A stretch of DNA of 64,000 nucleotides, from assembly GCF_014207355.1 (NCBI RefSeq), contig NZ_JACHEF010000002.1, positions 1,170,195 to 1,234,194 on the forward strand. Reading direction: 5' to 3'. Shown piece by piece: positions 8,800-17,577 of this stretch. Positions within the stretch are counted from its first letter, which is position 1, and the number at the start of each line of letters is the position of its first letter. A program made the translations under genes and the position numbers. Origin of the DNA: Mesorhizobium sangaii. GTDB lineage: Bacteria; Pseudomonadota; Alphaproteobacteria; Rhizobiales; Rhizobiaceae. Under the pieces are notes generated by a model. It worked only from the letters and a program-made list of their open reading frames with translations, did no database searches and was not told the origin of the DNA.

Positions 8800-10077
8800 C
8801 TACTGGCTGGTCAGCGGCGCCAGCTTGACCTTGATCACGTCGCCGGGCAGCACCGGCGTATCTTCCTTCGCCGAGATTTCGCTGCTCTTGCCGTCGACGA
8901 CCCGCACCAGTGCGTAGAGCAGGCTGGATTGCTGGTCGGTTTCGCTGGCGACTCTCATCGAGGGGTCGCTGGCCTGGGCCATCAGGCCTTTCTGCATATT
9001 CACCTTGAGCCCGGCCTCGTTGAGGTCGGCTTCGGTCTGTTGCCGGTCGGTGGCGAGATTTGAACTCAAGGTGTTCTGGGCATCGATGGCATCCTGCGTC
9101 GCCTTGCTGATCGCCTGCTTGGCGGTGAGGATGGCCGTTTCGTAGTCCAGGATCTTGCCCTGCAGGTCAGCGACGGACTGCCGCGAATCCAGCAGCCGGG
9201 CGTTGGCGATCAGGCCTTTCTGAGCCAGCGGGCCGATGCTGGTGAGCTGCTGTTGTGCCAGGTCGACCTGCTGCTGCTGGTTGACGATCTTCTTCTGCAG
9301 CGATTCGATCTCGGACTGCAAAACCCCCTTCAGATCGCTGAGCGCCTCAAGTTTCAGCTTCAGCGCCTTTTGGTCGGACGTCAGGATCGTCATCTCGTCG
9401 GCGACGATGGCTGGCAACCGCGGATCGCCCTCGGCCTCCTTCGGCACCTCGAAACTCGCTTTGCCGGCCATATCGGCGTCGATGCGGGCGCGCTTGACGA
9501 GCAGCCGAATGCGCTGGTCGTCAGAGATATCGAAATTGCCCTTGGCGGTGACCAGGTCCTTGCCGAGCTGCGGGCCGTAGTCGGCGCTTCGCCTGATGCC
9601 ACCGGCGACGCTGATGGCCTTCAGCACTGTCAGCTCGGGCACATAGGGAAATTGGCCGGGGTTCTGGACTTCGCCCGAAATGTAGAATGGCCGGTACTGC
9701 GCCATTTCGACAGAGGCTTCCGGCTTGTCCGACAGAGCGAGCTTGCGCTGCAATGCCTGGCCTATCGCCGTGGCGATTTCGGACGTGGTCTTGCCGGACG
9801 CCGGAAGCTCGCCCACAAACGGCACCGACAGCGTGCCGGAAGGGCCAACCGTGTACTCGCCATTCACAGCCGACCAGTCACGGAATGTGCCTTCGACCGT
9901 CTGCCATTCGGCAACGCGGATGGTGAGCTTGTCCTGCGATCCGAGACGGTATTCGTCGGCGGCGGCCATGTGGGGGATGACCAGCGACATGGCAACGCAG
10001 GCGGCCAGCAAACGCGCCCGCCGCAGCCGGCCAGAAACCGGGCCGCTGCGAAGGGCTACAAAGATATCTGTTTTCAA
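8800..10077 (-). CDS. exoF: ExoF-like polysaccharide export protein
   Basis: A 425-residue periplasmic/outer-membrane export protein of the Wza/ExoF type. It has a signal peptide (basic start, then LLAACVAMSLVIPHMAAA), a polysaccharide-export domain starting at YRLGSQDKLTIRV, an SLBB-like segment (YISGEVQNPGQFPY) and a long central coiled coil (about residues 215-355, rich in Q, L, K). A TTG start at 10077 gives a length close to the 421 residues of S. meliloti ExoF and the right signal peptide; the frame stays open to 10272 but that extension is not protein-like. It lies 70 bases after exoY and is probably co-transcribed. Confidence 0.85.
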   Translation of the reverse strand: MKTDIFVALRSGPVSGRLRRARLLAACVAMSLVIPHMAAADEYRLGSQDKLTIRVAEWQTVEGTFRDWSAVNGEYTVGPSGTLSVPFVGELPASGKTTSEIATAIGQALQRKLALSDKPEASVEMAQYRPFYISGEVQNPGQFPYVPELTVLKAISVAGGIRRSADYGPQLGKDLVTAKGNFDISDDQRIRLLVKRARIDADMAGKASFEVPKEAEGDPRLPAIVADEMTILTSDQKALKLKLEALSDLKGVLQSEIESLQKKIVNQQQQVDLAQQQLTSIGPLAQKGLIANARLLDSRQSVADLQGKILDYETAILTAKQAISKATQDAIDAQNTLSSNLATDRQQTEADLNEAGLKVNMQKGLMAQASDPSMRVASETDQQSSLLYALVRVVDGKSSEISAKEDTPVLPGDVIKVKLAPLTSQ

Positions 10078-10147
10078 CTGAACGTTCCGATCCGCTTTAG
10101 CCCCATCGCCCGATGATGCTTGCCGCGAAAGCCTGGCATCGCGGCGG

Positions 10148-10825
10148 TCAGTAAGAACCGCGTGACATCCAGACGGCAGGGACAGTCTTGATGATGATGC
10201 GAACGTCCTCGAACAGCGACCAGTTTTCGACATAGTGGCGATCGAAGGCGACGCGGCTGTCATAAGAGACATCGTTGCGGCCGCTGACCTGCCACAGGCC
10301 GGTCAGGCCCGGACGGGATTTCAGATAGTAGACGGCGGAGGTGCCATAGATCTCAAGCTCGTCGCGCACGACCGGACGAGGACCGACAAGGCTCATGTCG
10401 CCCTGCAGGATGTTGATGATCTGCGGAAGCTCATCGAGGCTGAGTTTCCTCAGGACCGCTCCGACGCGGGTGACGCGCGGATCGTTCTTCAGCTTGCGGG
10501 TCGCCACCCATTCCGCGTTGGCGTCCGGGTTGGTGGCGAGATAAGCGGCCAGCACCTTGTCGCCATCGGGAACCATGGTGCGGAACTTCAGGCACGGAAA
10601 AATCCGTCCGCCGCGCCCGATTCGCCTGTGGCCGTAGAAAATCGATCCGCCGTCGGAAAGTTTGACGAGCAGAGCGATCATAACAAACAGCGGGCTGAGA
10701 GCGATCAAGCCAATCAGTGATCCGGTGATATCGAAGCTGCGTTTGAGCAGGCCGCCGATCGGCGGCGGAAAATCAATGTCGACCTGCGAAAAGCCCGCTG
10801 TGGCCGACTTGGCTACGTCCCTCAT
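10148..10825 (-). CDS. exoY: Undecaprenyl-phosphate sugar-1-phosphate transferase, ExoY-like
   Basis: A 225-residue initiating transferase (S. meliloti ExoY has 226) that places the first sugar phosphate, galactose in succinoglycan, on undecaprenyl phosphate at the inner membrane. It has one strong N-terminal membrane segment (residues ~30-55) followed by the bacterial sugar transferase signature: [26 protein letters not shown] and the C-terminal [17 protein letters not shown] 10825 follows GGAG with 9-base spacing. An operator-like palindrome lies 54 bases upstream. It is probably the first gene of a two-gene exoYF transcript. Confidence 0.93.
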   Translation of the reverse strand: MRDVAKSATAGFSQVDIDFPPPIGGLLKRSFDITGSLIGLIALSPLFVMIALLVKLSDGGSIFYGHRRIGRGGRIFPCLKFRTMVPDGDKVLAAYLATNPDANAEWVATRKLKNDPRVTRVGAVLRKLSLDELPQIINILQGDMSLVGPRPVVRDELEIYGTSAVYYLKSRPGLTGLWQVSGRNDVSYDSRVAFDRHYVENWSLFEDVRIIIKTVPAVWMSRGSY

Positions 10826-10878
10826 GCCGTAAACTCCATGCGTGAACGAATGGTTCGCCGCAAGATACCAAAAAAATG

Positions 10879-10889
10879 TTGCAGCGCAA
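10879..10889. promoter_or_regulatory. TGC-N3-GCA operator before exoY
   Basis: TTGC-AGC-GCAA, 54 bases before the exoY start on the minus strand. Read leftward it overlaps a plausible -35 (TTGCGC) with TATCTT 16 bases further on. Same palindrome family as nine other sites in the region. Confidence 0.6.
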
Positions 10890-10998
10890 CACACAATTTA
10901 CCAACCGGTTGAAATAGTCGCGTCATGAATTGACTAAATAATAAGCTAGCCATGCACAAATTTCGGGATATTTAGCACATTTGTGACAATAAATGGGC

Positions 10999-11024
10999 AA
11001 GGCCCGAAAAATAAGGGCCTTTTT
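10999..11024 (+). terminator. Rho-independent terminator-like hairpin
   Basis: AAGGCCC and GGGCCTT form a 7-bp stem with a 9-base loop, followed by a run of T on the plus strand. No plus-strand gene ends just upstream, so it may end a small transcript that begins in the AT-rich region. Confidence 0.5.
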
Positions 11025-11184
11025 GGGGCGGTTCTTAGGCGGGCTGTCCTATGGGGTAGGGCACGGAGCATATTAGTGCTTTAGCTGAGCTCGATACTCA
11101 AGGCGAATCCCGTAAAATACTACTTAATATTGTTTCTTTTACTCAAGAATGGCGACCATTGGAGGTCGGTTCAAATCCCTTTGC

Positions 11185-11195
11185 GTGCATTGCAG
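11185..11195. promoter_or_regulatory. TGC-N3-GCA operator upstream of the exoX-like gene
   Basis: GTGC-ATT-GCAG, about 232 bases before the ATG at 11427. It is farther from its gene than the other copies, so its role is less certain. Confidence 0.4.
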
Positions 11196-11426
11196 CATGA
11201 CCGAATCGATCGCAAAATCTCAATCAAAAATATCCGGAGTTGCCCTTGCCGCCTACTGCTCGCCTTAATAGAATTGCAAATTATACCTGTCACAGTGGCG
11301 ACAGGTAGAAAAGGCCGGAAGCAACCGGCCGAGAGCGGGCGACCTTAACAAGCCCGCATGACAAGGGACGGCGCTCGGGTGGGGCAATCGTTATATAGAC
11401 CCGAGCCGGTTTATGGGCTGTTGGGT

Positions 11427-11702
11427 ATGGCGCTTCCAAAATTCATCGTCGGGATGCTTTTCGCTCTTGCGATCGTCGTTGCCTGGTCATGGCTAGGCGG
11501 CGCGTCCATGGGCACGACGCTGATCCGCGTCATCATCTGCGCAATTATCATTCAGGCGGGCTACTTCGTGCTCGTCTATGCCATGATCGCCAGGAGCCCG
11601 CCGACGCCGGCCGATATGGCTCGCGACGCGGAGAGAAAGCTGAATGCGCCCGAGGTGGCCGAAGGCGAGAAGCTGGGCAGTGCCAGGCGAAGCCTGCACT
11701 AG
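11427..11702 (+). CDS. exoX: ExoX-like small membrane inhibitor of EPS production
   Basis: A 91-residue protein with two membrane segments (MALPKFIVGMLFALAIV and about residues 32-55), a hydrophilic C-terminal tail and the family pattern PKFIVGML...TTLI..IICA.I.Q.GYF. This matches the ExoX/SyrA-type exopolysaccharide production repressor family, in which S. meliloti ExoX (~98 residues) acts post-translationally against ExoY. ATG 11427 is preferred, though an in-frame ATG at 11358 would add 23 residues. It lies between exoY and the lasso-peptide genes, as expected for a dosage-dependent brake on EPS synthesis. Confidence 0.72.
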   Translation: MALPKFIVGMLFALAIVVAWSWLGGASMGTTLIRVIICAIIIQAGYFVLVYAMIARSPPTPADMARDAERKLNAPEVAEGEKLGSARRSLH

Positions 11703-11858
11703 GCTGTGTCGATGTTCAGGTGATGCCGGCCTGCAAACGGCGGCGTCCTGCGCTTCCGGTGCTCACGTACATTAAAGTACGCTCCGCTCCGGTTCTCGGA
11801 CCCCACCGTTTTCGACTCGGCCTGACCTGAATCTCAACAGATCCTAACCCACCGACAC
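11703..11858. other. Convergent gap, exoX-like gene / lasso exporter
   Basis: A 156-base gap between converging genes. It contains an imperfect hairpin around 11757-11800 (GGTGCTCACGTAC and GTACGCTCCGCTCC) that resembles dispersed GC-rich repeats of alphaproteobacteria. No T-run is seen, so I do not call a terminator. Confidence 0.35.
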
Positions 11859-13703
11859 TCACGCAACGTTAGCGGGCTGGCTCTCGGACTGCTCGCCCAA
11901 AAGCATCCGCGACAATCGGCTGCCGGCTTTTTCCTTCAGCCGCTGATACTGCCCGACTTCGACGACACGGCCGTTTTCCATCGCCACCACCCAGTCGGCG
12001 AAAGCGATCATCGACGGCCGGTGCGCAATGGTCAGGATCGTCATCGTGCCGCGCAATCCGTCAATCGATTTGGCGATCAGCGACTGATTCTGCCAGTCGA
12101 GCGCGCTGGTGGCCTCGTCCAGGATGAGCAGGGACGGCTTACGCAGCAGCGCGCGCGCAAGCGCAATGCGCTGGCGTTCGCCGCCCGAAAGCCGCACGCC
12201 GCGGTCGCCGACCACCGTCTCGAGCCTGGTGTCGAGCCGTTCGACGAATTCGCCGGCGTGCGCCGAGCGCAGCGCGGTCCACAGATCGTCATCGCTGGCT
12301 TGCGGCGCGGCAAGGCGCAGGTTCGCTGCGATCGTGTCATGCAGCAGGAACACATCCTGCGGCACATAGGCGACCTGGTCGCGCCAGCGGCGGCGGTTGC
12401 CTGCATCGATCTCGACGCCATCGACGCGCATCGTGCCGGCGGTCGGCTCGAGCAGGCCGAGCAGCATGTCGGCGATCGTGCTCTTGCCCGAGCCGGAGGG
12501 ACCGATCAGGGCTGTGACCTTGCCGGCCGGAAGGCCGAAGGTGATGTCCTTGACGACCATCTTGGCGGGGTCGTCGCCATAACCGAAGCAGACGTCCCTG
12601 ATGTTGAGCCCGGTTGACAGCGACAGTTTGCCGCCTTCGCCGGCTTCGGCATCGCCCGGCTCGCGCTCGGCGTCGAAACGCGCCTGCAGGCTGCGCATCG
12701 CCGTATAGGCGGGCAGGTTGATCAAGACCTGCTGGGCCTGCGTCTGCATGTCCATGAAGCGCGGCGCGATGCGCATGAAAACCAGGAGCAGCACGACGAT
12801 CTCAGGCAGCGACAGGTTGAAGCGGACCAGCGCCACATAGATGAACAGGCTCAAGCCAACAACGCTGGCCACCTGGAACACCGCCGTGCCGATCGTGCTG
12901 TTGCGCACATAGTCGACGTTGTCGGCCTTCATCTTTTCGAGCGTCGCTTGCAGTTGCGCGAAATAGGTCGCCTCGACGTTCAGGCTCTTGGCCACCTTGA
13001 TGCCGCCGAGGAATTCCGAGACCGTCCGGTACTGATCCTGGCGATTGGCGGTCAGAACCCGGCCAAAGGCGGTGGCCCGCGATCGAAACGGCTGCAGCGC
13101 CACGAACATCACGATGCCGACGACGACGGCAAACAACGTCATCACCGGCGAGATGAACACCGAAACCAGCAGATAGCCGGCCAGAAGCACGGCGATCTGC
13201 ACCAGCATCAACAGCGAGAAGGCAGCGCCCTGGACGCGGTCGATATCGCCGGTCAGCGCATGGTCGAGGTCGGAACTGCGCATGCGCGTGAACACGCCCC
13301 AGCGTGCCTTGCCGATGCTCTCGAACAGGTTCATGCGCACGCGGTTGATGAAATCGAACAGCAGTTTGGCCATGTAGACCGACTTGAAGCGGTTGAACGC
13401 CGCCTGCACGGCAACAAGCCCGACAAGCAGGCAAAGCACCGTCGTCAGCTGCAGCGTTCCGTCCGGGACCAGCCAGCGCACGAAATCATTGTTCGGCAAC
13501 TTGACCGCAAAGTCCTGGTCGGCGCGTCCGACCAGATGCAGCAGCGGCACCAGCAGCAGGATGGAGATGCCTTCGGTCAGGCTGCCGAGGATCAGGAAGA
13601 ACAGCGCCGTCCAGGTTCGCCGCCCGCCGATCTGGGCAATGACGGCGCCGAATGCGGCAACGTCCCGAAACAGCGACAGGCGAAGGATTGAGGGCTTCGA
13701 CAT
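11859..13703 (-). CDS. ABC transporter (fused membrane and ATPase domains), putative lasso-peptide exporter
   Basis: A 614-residue half-transporter. Residues ~1-330 hold six membrane segments and ~370-600 the ATPase, with Walker A GPSGSGKST, signature LSGGERQRIALARALL, Walker B LLILDEATSALD and the H-loop AHRPSM. It is the last gene of the lasso operon, starting 8 bases after the kinase stop codon, and is the expected D protein that exports the mature peptide and confers self-immunity. No N-terminal C39 peptidase domain is present, as usual for lasso exporters. ATG 13703 is chosen over an upstream TTG overlapping the kinase gene. A role in EPS export is less likely because a flippase is encoded elsewhere. 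Confidence 0.85.
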   Translation of the reverse strand: MSKPSILRLSLFRDVAAFGAVIAQIGGRRTWTALFFLILGSLTEGISILLLVPLLHLVGRADQDFAVKLPNNDFVRWLVPDGTLQLTTVLCLLVGLVAVQAAFNRFKSVYMAKLLFDFINRVRMNLFESIGKARWGVFTRMRSSDLDHALTGDIDRVQGAAFSLLMLVQIAVLLAGYLLVSVFISPVMTLFAVVVGIVMFVALQPFRSRATAFGRVLTANRQDQYRTVSEFLGGIKVAKSLNVEATYFAQLQATLEKMKADNVDYVRNSTIGTAVFQVASVVGLSLFIYVALVRFNLSLPEIVVLLLVFMRIAPRFMDMQTQAQQVLINLPAYTAMRSLQARFDAEREPGDAEAGEGGKLSLSTGLNIRDVCFGYGDDPAKMVVKDITFGLPAGKVTALIGPSGSGKSTIADMLLGLLEPTAGTMRVDGVEIDAGNRRRWRDQVAYVPQDVFLLHDTIAANLRLAAPQASDDDLWTALRSAHAGEFVERLDTRLETVVGDRGVRLSGGERQRIALARALLRKPSLLILDEATSALDWQNQSLIAKSIDGLRGTMTILTIAHRPSMIAFADWVVAMENGRVVEVGQYQRLKEKAGSRLSRMLLGEQSESQPANVA

Positions 13704-13711
13704 GATTGCGC

Positions 13712-14698
13712 TCACGACCGCCAACGACCAGTGGCCAGATCCCTTTCGATCAAGTCCACGGCCTCGCCGATCCTGTCGAGGCCCGTCGGAACTTCAAGGC
13801 GGCGAACGCCGACATGGTCCGCCAGCCGCGCGCATTGCCGAAGATGCACTTCTGCAAGATCGCTGGGCAGGGCCGCGCGGCCGAACCGCGTCACATAGGA
13901 GAATTTTATGATGGCCGGCAGGGCGGCGATGCCGGGCAACGGCGTGATGGCGGCCTTTTCGCCGCGCTTGAGGATATAGATCCGGGTCGCAGGCACATTG
14001 TTGCCGGAAAAGGCGCCATTCAGGCGATGCTGCATCTTGTCGATTGCTGGATGCACTTGCGGCCGCACCTCGGCTTCTCCGAGCGAGATCGCTGCCGCAG
14101 CGTCGGCCGCCAGCTTGATCTGCGGAAAACCCGGAACGATCATCGGCTCACCCGGATTGGCGAGATCCAGCGCCACCACGTCATCGGTAAGCAGGTCATG
14201 TCCGGCCCGGATCATCGCGCTTGCCGTCGTCGACTTGCCGGCGCCCTTGTCGCCCATGAAGATGGCGCTCGTTCCGGCGACGGCAATGGCACTGGCGTGC
14301 AGGACGAGCAGGCCGCGCCGGTGCAGCAGCAGCGCCATCACCGGACCCAGCAACGGAAAGGCGATCAGCGTGTCGTCGACGCCGGGCGCCGGCTCGACGT
14401 CGATGCGGCAGCCATCGCTGATCAGGAATGCGCCGACGGCATGCCATGCGAGATATTGCCGGTCCGGCTCGAAGCGAAACTCGGTCGCGGCGTCCGACGA
14501 GGGTTTTGGCAGGTCGATCGGGCCGACGGCGATGACGACGTCCGCCGCCCCCGGCGTTGCCCGCTCCAGTTCGGGCAACGTCACCTCGGACGCGATGGTC
14601 AGGCCGTAGGCGCGATAGAAGCGGCGCTCTCTCACAATCCGGCCATGCGGACGGGGATGATCACTGTATGCGGCGAGCTGCTCGTTGCGCGGCATCAT
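13712..14698 (-). CDS. HPr-kinase-like lasso-peptide kinase
   Basis: A 328-residue protein related to HPr serine kinases, with Walker A GDKGAGKST (residues ~149-157) preceded by LVLHASAIAV, followed by LLTDDVVALD, and a C-terminal half without other known domains. Kinases of this type in lasso clusters (paeninodin type) phosphorylate the C-terminal Ser hydroxyl of the precursor. The precursor encoded here ends in Ser, which fits. The ATG at 14698 overlaps the cyclase stop codon by 4 bases (ATGA), so it is co-translated with the biosynthetic enzymes. True carbon-control HPr kinases lie elsewhere in alphaproteobacteria, with ptsN/hprK gene neighbours, and are much shorter. Confidence 0.85.
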   Translation of the reverse strand: MMPRNEQLAAYSDHPRPHGRIVRERRFYRAYGLTIASEVTLPELERATPGAADVVIAVGPIDLPKPSSDAATEFRFEPDRQYLAWHAVGAFLISDGCRIDVEPAPGVDDTLIAFPLLGPVMALLLHRRGLLVLHASAIAVAGTSAIFMGDKGAGKSTTASAMIRAGHDLLTDDVVALDLANPGEPMIVPGFPQIKLAADAAAAISLGEAEVRPQVHPAIDKMQHRLNGAFSGNNVPATRIYILKRGEKAAITPLPGIAALPAIIKFSYVTRFGRAALPSDLAEVHLRQCARLADHVGVRRLEVPTGLDRIGEAVDLIERDLATGRWRS

Positions 14699-16617
14699 GC
14701 GGGTCTCCCGCTGTGCTGGAGCTGCCGCAGCCACAGCGACAGCGATGCCGAGCGCCAGACATACTGGACATCCAAAGGCGCCGGTCGATCGGGCTGGCGC
14801 AACAGCCGCGCATAGGCAGCACTCACCTGTGGCAGATTGACGTAGGGCGCGATGCGGCTCGCATCCGAGATCAGCAGCTGTTCCAAGAGGTCGCGGTGGT
14901 TGCGCAGCATGCCGTTGACGAGATTGGCGGTGAAATCGATTTTGTCGCGCCGCCATTGAACGGCTGCCGGCAACACGCCTTCCATGGCGCGACGCAGCAC
15001 ATAGCGGCCGAAGCCGTGGCTGAGCTTTTCCTCGCCGGGCAGGCCCAGGCAGAACTCGACCAGCGGCTTGTCCCAGAACGGATAGCGCGGCTCGACGCCA
15101 AAATTGGCGGCGGCCTTGTCGAGAACCTCGAAGGCATGCGGGACATAACCGTTCGACAGGATCCAGCGATGGCTCAAGGCGTCGCTGGCCTGGACGCCGG
15201 GCGGCATATATCCGGCCCGGTGAAATCGGTTGACAAGCTCGGTTCGCCTGGCGAGGTCCGGATTGATCAGGTCGCGCCAGCCGCCGCCGCGCGGCGCCTG
15301 CGCCGGCCTGCGTATCCTGCTCAGGACGCGGTTCGCCATTTGTCTCAGCTTCGCGATCCGCCAGGCCGGCCCGTAGAGGGTCAGGAACTGGAAATACAGG
15401 CCCAGCGTGCTGTCGCCGTAGGTGTCGGAGGCGCTGCGCACCTCACGCCACAAATCCATCCATCTGCCGGCATTGGCAAGTTCATGGAGATGGCCATGGC
15501 CTTGTGAAACGACCTCGTCGCCGCCATGGCCGTCCAGCAGCACCTTGATGCCCTTGGCGCCGGCAGTCCGGTAGATGCCACGGGTCAGCGTCAGGCCCGG
15601 CGCCAGGAACGTCCCTTCCTGTTCTTCAAGCACCCGTTCGAATTCGGCGAATGGCGCATAATTGCCGACTGGAATCAGTGTTCCGTCGACCTTCTGCTGA
15701 TCCAGCACGGCGTCGATGAACGGGCGCTCGTCCATCGACGAGCCCGTCTCGAAAATCAGCGAGAAGGTGGGCAGCCTCGGCTTGTGCTCGGCGGCGTTTT
15801 GCAGGCCGGCAACACAGGCGATCGAGGAGGAATCGAGGCCACCGCTCAGCATCGCGCCGACCGCGGAGGTTCCGCGCATGCGGTTGCGCACCGATTGCGA
15901 GAACAGATGGGCGAATTCTTCGGGCGCATCCGACCGCATCGGTCGGGCCGACGGCTCGATCTGCCAGTAGCGGCGTAGCACCACCTGTTGGCCGGTGACG
16001 GTCAGGCTGTGGCGCGCCGGCAAGGCGAAGATGTCGGTGTAGGGTGTGGCCTGCGGGTCGTCGGGAAGCCCGGCCAGAAACCCCGAGATCTGGTGCTCGC
16101 TGACATGTCTGCCGACGCCTTCGACGCCGAGAATCGGGCCGATCTCCGAGGCAAAGACAAAACGCCGGTCCGCCGCGTGGTAGTAGAACGGTTTGACCCC
16201 GAAATGGTCGCGCGCGCAAAACAGGAGCTGTCGCTCGGCATCCCAGATGGCGAAGGCGAAATCGCCTTGCAGATGCACGGGGCAGGCTTCGCCCCAACGC
16301 AGATAGGCCCGCATCAGCAAGGTCGCATCGGCGACCGATCTGTCGCGAATGCCCAGCCTGGAGAGCAGCTCGTCGCGGTTATCCAGCCGGCAATCGGCGG
16401 TGATGGCGAGCTTGTCGTCGGCCATCGTCAGCGGACCGGGGCCGGATTCATCGGTGGTGTTGAGCCAGGCGTGGCCAAGCGCGATGCCGGTGTCGAGCCA
16501 CCACGAATTTCCATCGGGGCCACGATGGCGCATGCGCGCCAGCATCTGCTGGATGTCGGCGGCTGCGACCGCCGGGGGGTGCCCCTGTCGAAGCAGGATT
16601 CCGGCCACGCCGCTCAT
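14695..16617 (-). CDS. Lasso-peptide cyclase, asparagine synthetase-like (C protein)
   Basis: A 640-residue class B asparagine synthetase homologue. Residues ~1-200 are a glutaminase-like domain (RHRGPDGNSWW) whose catalytic Cys2 is replaced by Ser (protein begins MSGVAG), so glutamine hydrolysis should be lost. The synthetase domain has the ATP-pyrophosphatase loop LSGGLDSSSIA near residue 255. Lasso cyclases adenylate the core Asp/Glu side chain and join it to the new N-terminus. The start at 16617 overlaps the peptidase stop by 4 bases. Context (RRE, leader peptidase, precursor, kinase) makes lasso cyclisation far more likely than asparagine synthesis or EPS-associated AsnB. Confidence 0.9.
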   Translation of the reverse strand: MSGVAGILLRQGHPPAVAAADIQQMLARMRHRGPDGNSWWLDTGIALGHAWLNTTDESGPGPLTMADDKLAITADCRLDNRDELLSRLGIRDRSVADATLLMRAYLRWGEACPVHLQGDFAFAIWDAERQLLFCARDHFGVKPFYYHAADRRFVFASEIGPILGVEGVGRHVSEHQISGFLAGLPDDPQATPYTDIFALPARHSLTVTGQQVVLRRYWQIEPSARPMRSDAPEEFAHLFSQSVRNRMRGTSAVGAMLSGGLDSSSIACVAGLQNAAEHKPRLPTFSLIFETGSSMDERPFIDAVLDQQKVDGTLIPVGNYAPFAEFERVLEEQEGTFLAPGLTLTRGIYRTAGAKGIKVLLDGHGGDEVVSQGHGHLHELANAGRWMDLWREVRSASDTYGDSTLGLYFQFLTLYGPAWRIAKLRQMANRVLSRIRRPAQAPRGGGWRDLINPDLARRTELVNRFHRAGYMPPGVQASDALSHRWILSNGYVPHAFEVLDKAAANFGVEPRYPFWDKPLVEFCLGLPGEEKLSHGFGRYVLRRAMEGVLPAAVQWRRDKIDFTANLVNGMLRNHRDLLEQLLISDASRIAPYVNLPQVSAAYARLLRQPDRPAPLDVQYVWRSASLSLWLRQLQHSGRPA

Positions 16618-17096
16618 CGGCTGCCGTGGTCGACCAGATGGGCGAAACCGTCGATCGATCCGCCAAGCACGATATGATTGTCGCTGACCAGCCAGGCATG
16701 CGCCTTGAGTTGCTCGCCCGTGCCGCGTTCGATGCCGATGCGTATCTTCGAGGCATTGCCCTGTCGAGCAAGTATGTATTGACCCGAAAGCGCCTGGGTC
16801 AGGCACGTGGCGTAGGGAACGAAACGGGCCGCCGCGGCAACCCCCCAGGCGACCCGCCGCAGTTCGCCCATGCTGGCGCATTGTCGCGCGTCGTGCCGCG
16901 TCACCAGGCTGCGAACACGGTTGTAGGACAACAGTGTGAGCCCCACCCGAACCGCCGCGACCACCAGCAGGCAGCGGCCAAGGAAGACCATTTCCGAGCC
17001 GCTCAGGGAGAGAATCCCAAACAGGTTTCGCCGGCCTTGCCGGCGCTTTCTCTGCTGGGGGCTCCTTTCGGTCGCGGGTTCCTGCCGCAAAACCAT
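16614..17096 (-). CDS. Lasso leader peptidase, transglutaminase-like (B2 protein)
   Basis: A 160-residue McjB C-terminal-type cysteine protease that removes the leader from the lasso precursor. The predicted catalytic residues are Cys98 (ATCLTQAL), His133 (KAHAWLV) and Asp139 (VSDNHIVLGG), in the usual order and spacing. A hydrophobic segment lies at residues ~37-57. I chose ATG 17096 because it lies just past the RRE gene; a TTG at 17147 would add 17 residues and overlap that gene. The N-terminal RRE domain found in fused B proteins is absent and supplied by the gene upstream. It overlaps the cyclase gene by 4 bases. Confidence 0.88.
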   Translation of the reverse strand: MVLRQEPATERSPQQRKRRQGRRNLFGILSLSGSEMVFLGRCLLVVAAVRVGLTLLSYNRVRSLVTRHDARQCASMGELRRVAWGVAAAARFVPYATCLTQALSGQYILARQGNASKIRIGIERGTGEQLKAHAWLVSDNHIVLGGSIDGFAHLVDHGSR

Positions 17097-17115
17097 GGCC
17101 TTATGCGGAACCTGC

Positions 17116-17445
17116 TTAGACAAGTTCCTCACGATCAAGCCTCGCAAGCCCGTTGTCGGCCAGGCCCTTCAGCAATGCGTCGACGTCGGCCTGGCAGCCC
17201 GCCGGGTCGACATTGTAGCGCGCAAGCACGGCGCTGCGGATCTCCGCGATCGACCTGGGCTCCTGGATCAAATCCCAGATGAAGGCGCCGACGCCATTCA
17301 GGCTGTAATAGACGTTGGATTTCAGATTGAGGAGCGCCAGGCCATCGCCGAACTCGCAAGCCACGGCATCCTTGGTCGCACTCACACGATTGTGGTCGGC
17401 TGAATATCGGTCCGCCAAATCTTGGTCGGATTGCTTCCAGTTCAT
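17116..17445 (-). CDS. PqqD-like RRE protein (lasso B1)
   Basis: A 109-residue PqqD-family RiPP recognition element. The hallmark VYYSLNGVGAFIWDLIQEP lies at residues ~46-64, preceded by ACEFGDGLALLNL. Such proteins bind the leader peptide (the YxxP and L positions) and present it to the peptidase and cyclase. ATG 17445 follows GCGAGG with good spacing. It is the first enzyme gene after the precursor, separated from it by a strong hairpin. A stand-alone RRE (split B1/B2) is common in actinobacterial and Firmicutes clusters and less typical of proteobacterial ones. Confidence 0.9.
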   Translation of the reverse strand: MNWKQSDQDLADRYSADHNRVSATKDAVACEFGDGLALLNLKSNVYYSLNGVGAFIWDLIQEPRSIAEIRSAVLARYNVDPAGCQADVDALLKGLADNGLARLDREELV

Positions 17446-17494
17446 CCCAAAACCTCGCTTACGCCACGCTTCGCAGTTCCAGGCAATGAAACGG

Positions 17495-17519
17495 GAGTCG
17501 GAGGCAGTGCCCCCGACTC
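17495..17519. terminator. Hairpin between the lasso precursor and biosynthetic genes
   Basis: GAGTCGGAGGC and GCCCCCGACTC form an 11-bp stem with a 3-base loop; one pair is G-T in the leftward transcript. In the minus-strand transcript it follows the precursor by about 60 bases and lacks a T-run on its 3' side, so it should protect or attenuate rather than fully terminate. That would give more precursor than enzyme. On the plus strand it is followed by CTTATTTTTT and could stop antisense transcription. Confidence 0.7.
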
Positions 17520-17577
17520 TCTTATTTTTTCAGACCCAGAGCCCCAACGTCGTCACTCTGGAGTGGTTGCGATGGCT

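Larger units (their letters stand above)
10826..11426. other. AT-rich 600-base intergenic region between exoY and the exoX-like gene
   Basis: No protein-coding gene is convincing here. Apart from the exoY promoter/operator it holds a terminator-like hairpin (10999-11024), a second TGC-N3-GCA site (11185-11195) and two GC hairpins just before the exoX-like gene: GGCCGG/CCGGCC at about 11312-11330 and GCGGGC/GCCCGC at about 11335-11356. The AT-rich stretch 10895-11160 differs from its surroundings and could carry a small regulatory RNA. Confidence 0.5.

Noticed and set aside
11158..11182. GGTTCAAATCCC, like a tRNA T-loop
   Set aside because: The flanking bases do not form the T-stem and no acceptor or anticodon arms can be placed around it.
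13712..14698. Genuine HPr kinase/phosphorylase controlling the PTS genes at 43-46 kb
   Set aside because: It is more than twice as long as alphaproteobacterial HprK, is translationally coupled to the lasso cyclase and is nearly 30 kb from the PTS genes.
14695..16617. Ordinary asparagine synthetase AsnB
   Set aside because: The glutaminase Cys2 is replaced by Ser, and the gene is coupled to a lasso leader peptidase and kinase, so peptide cyclisation is the better reading.
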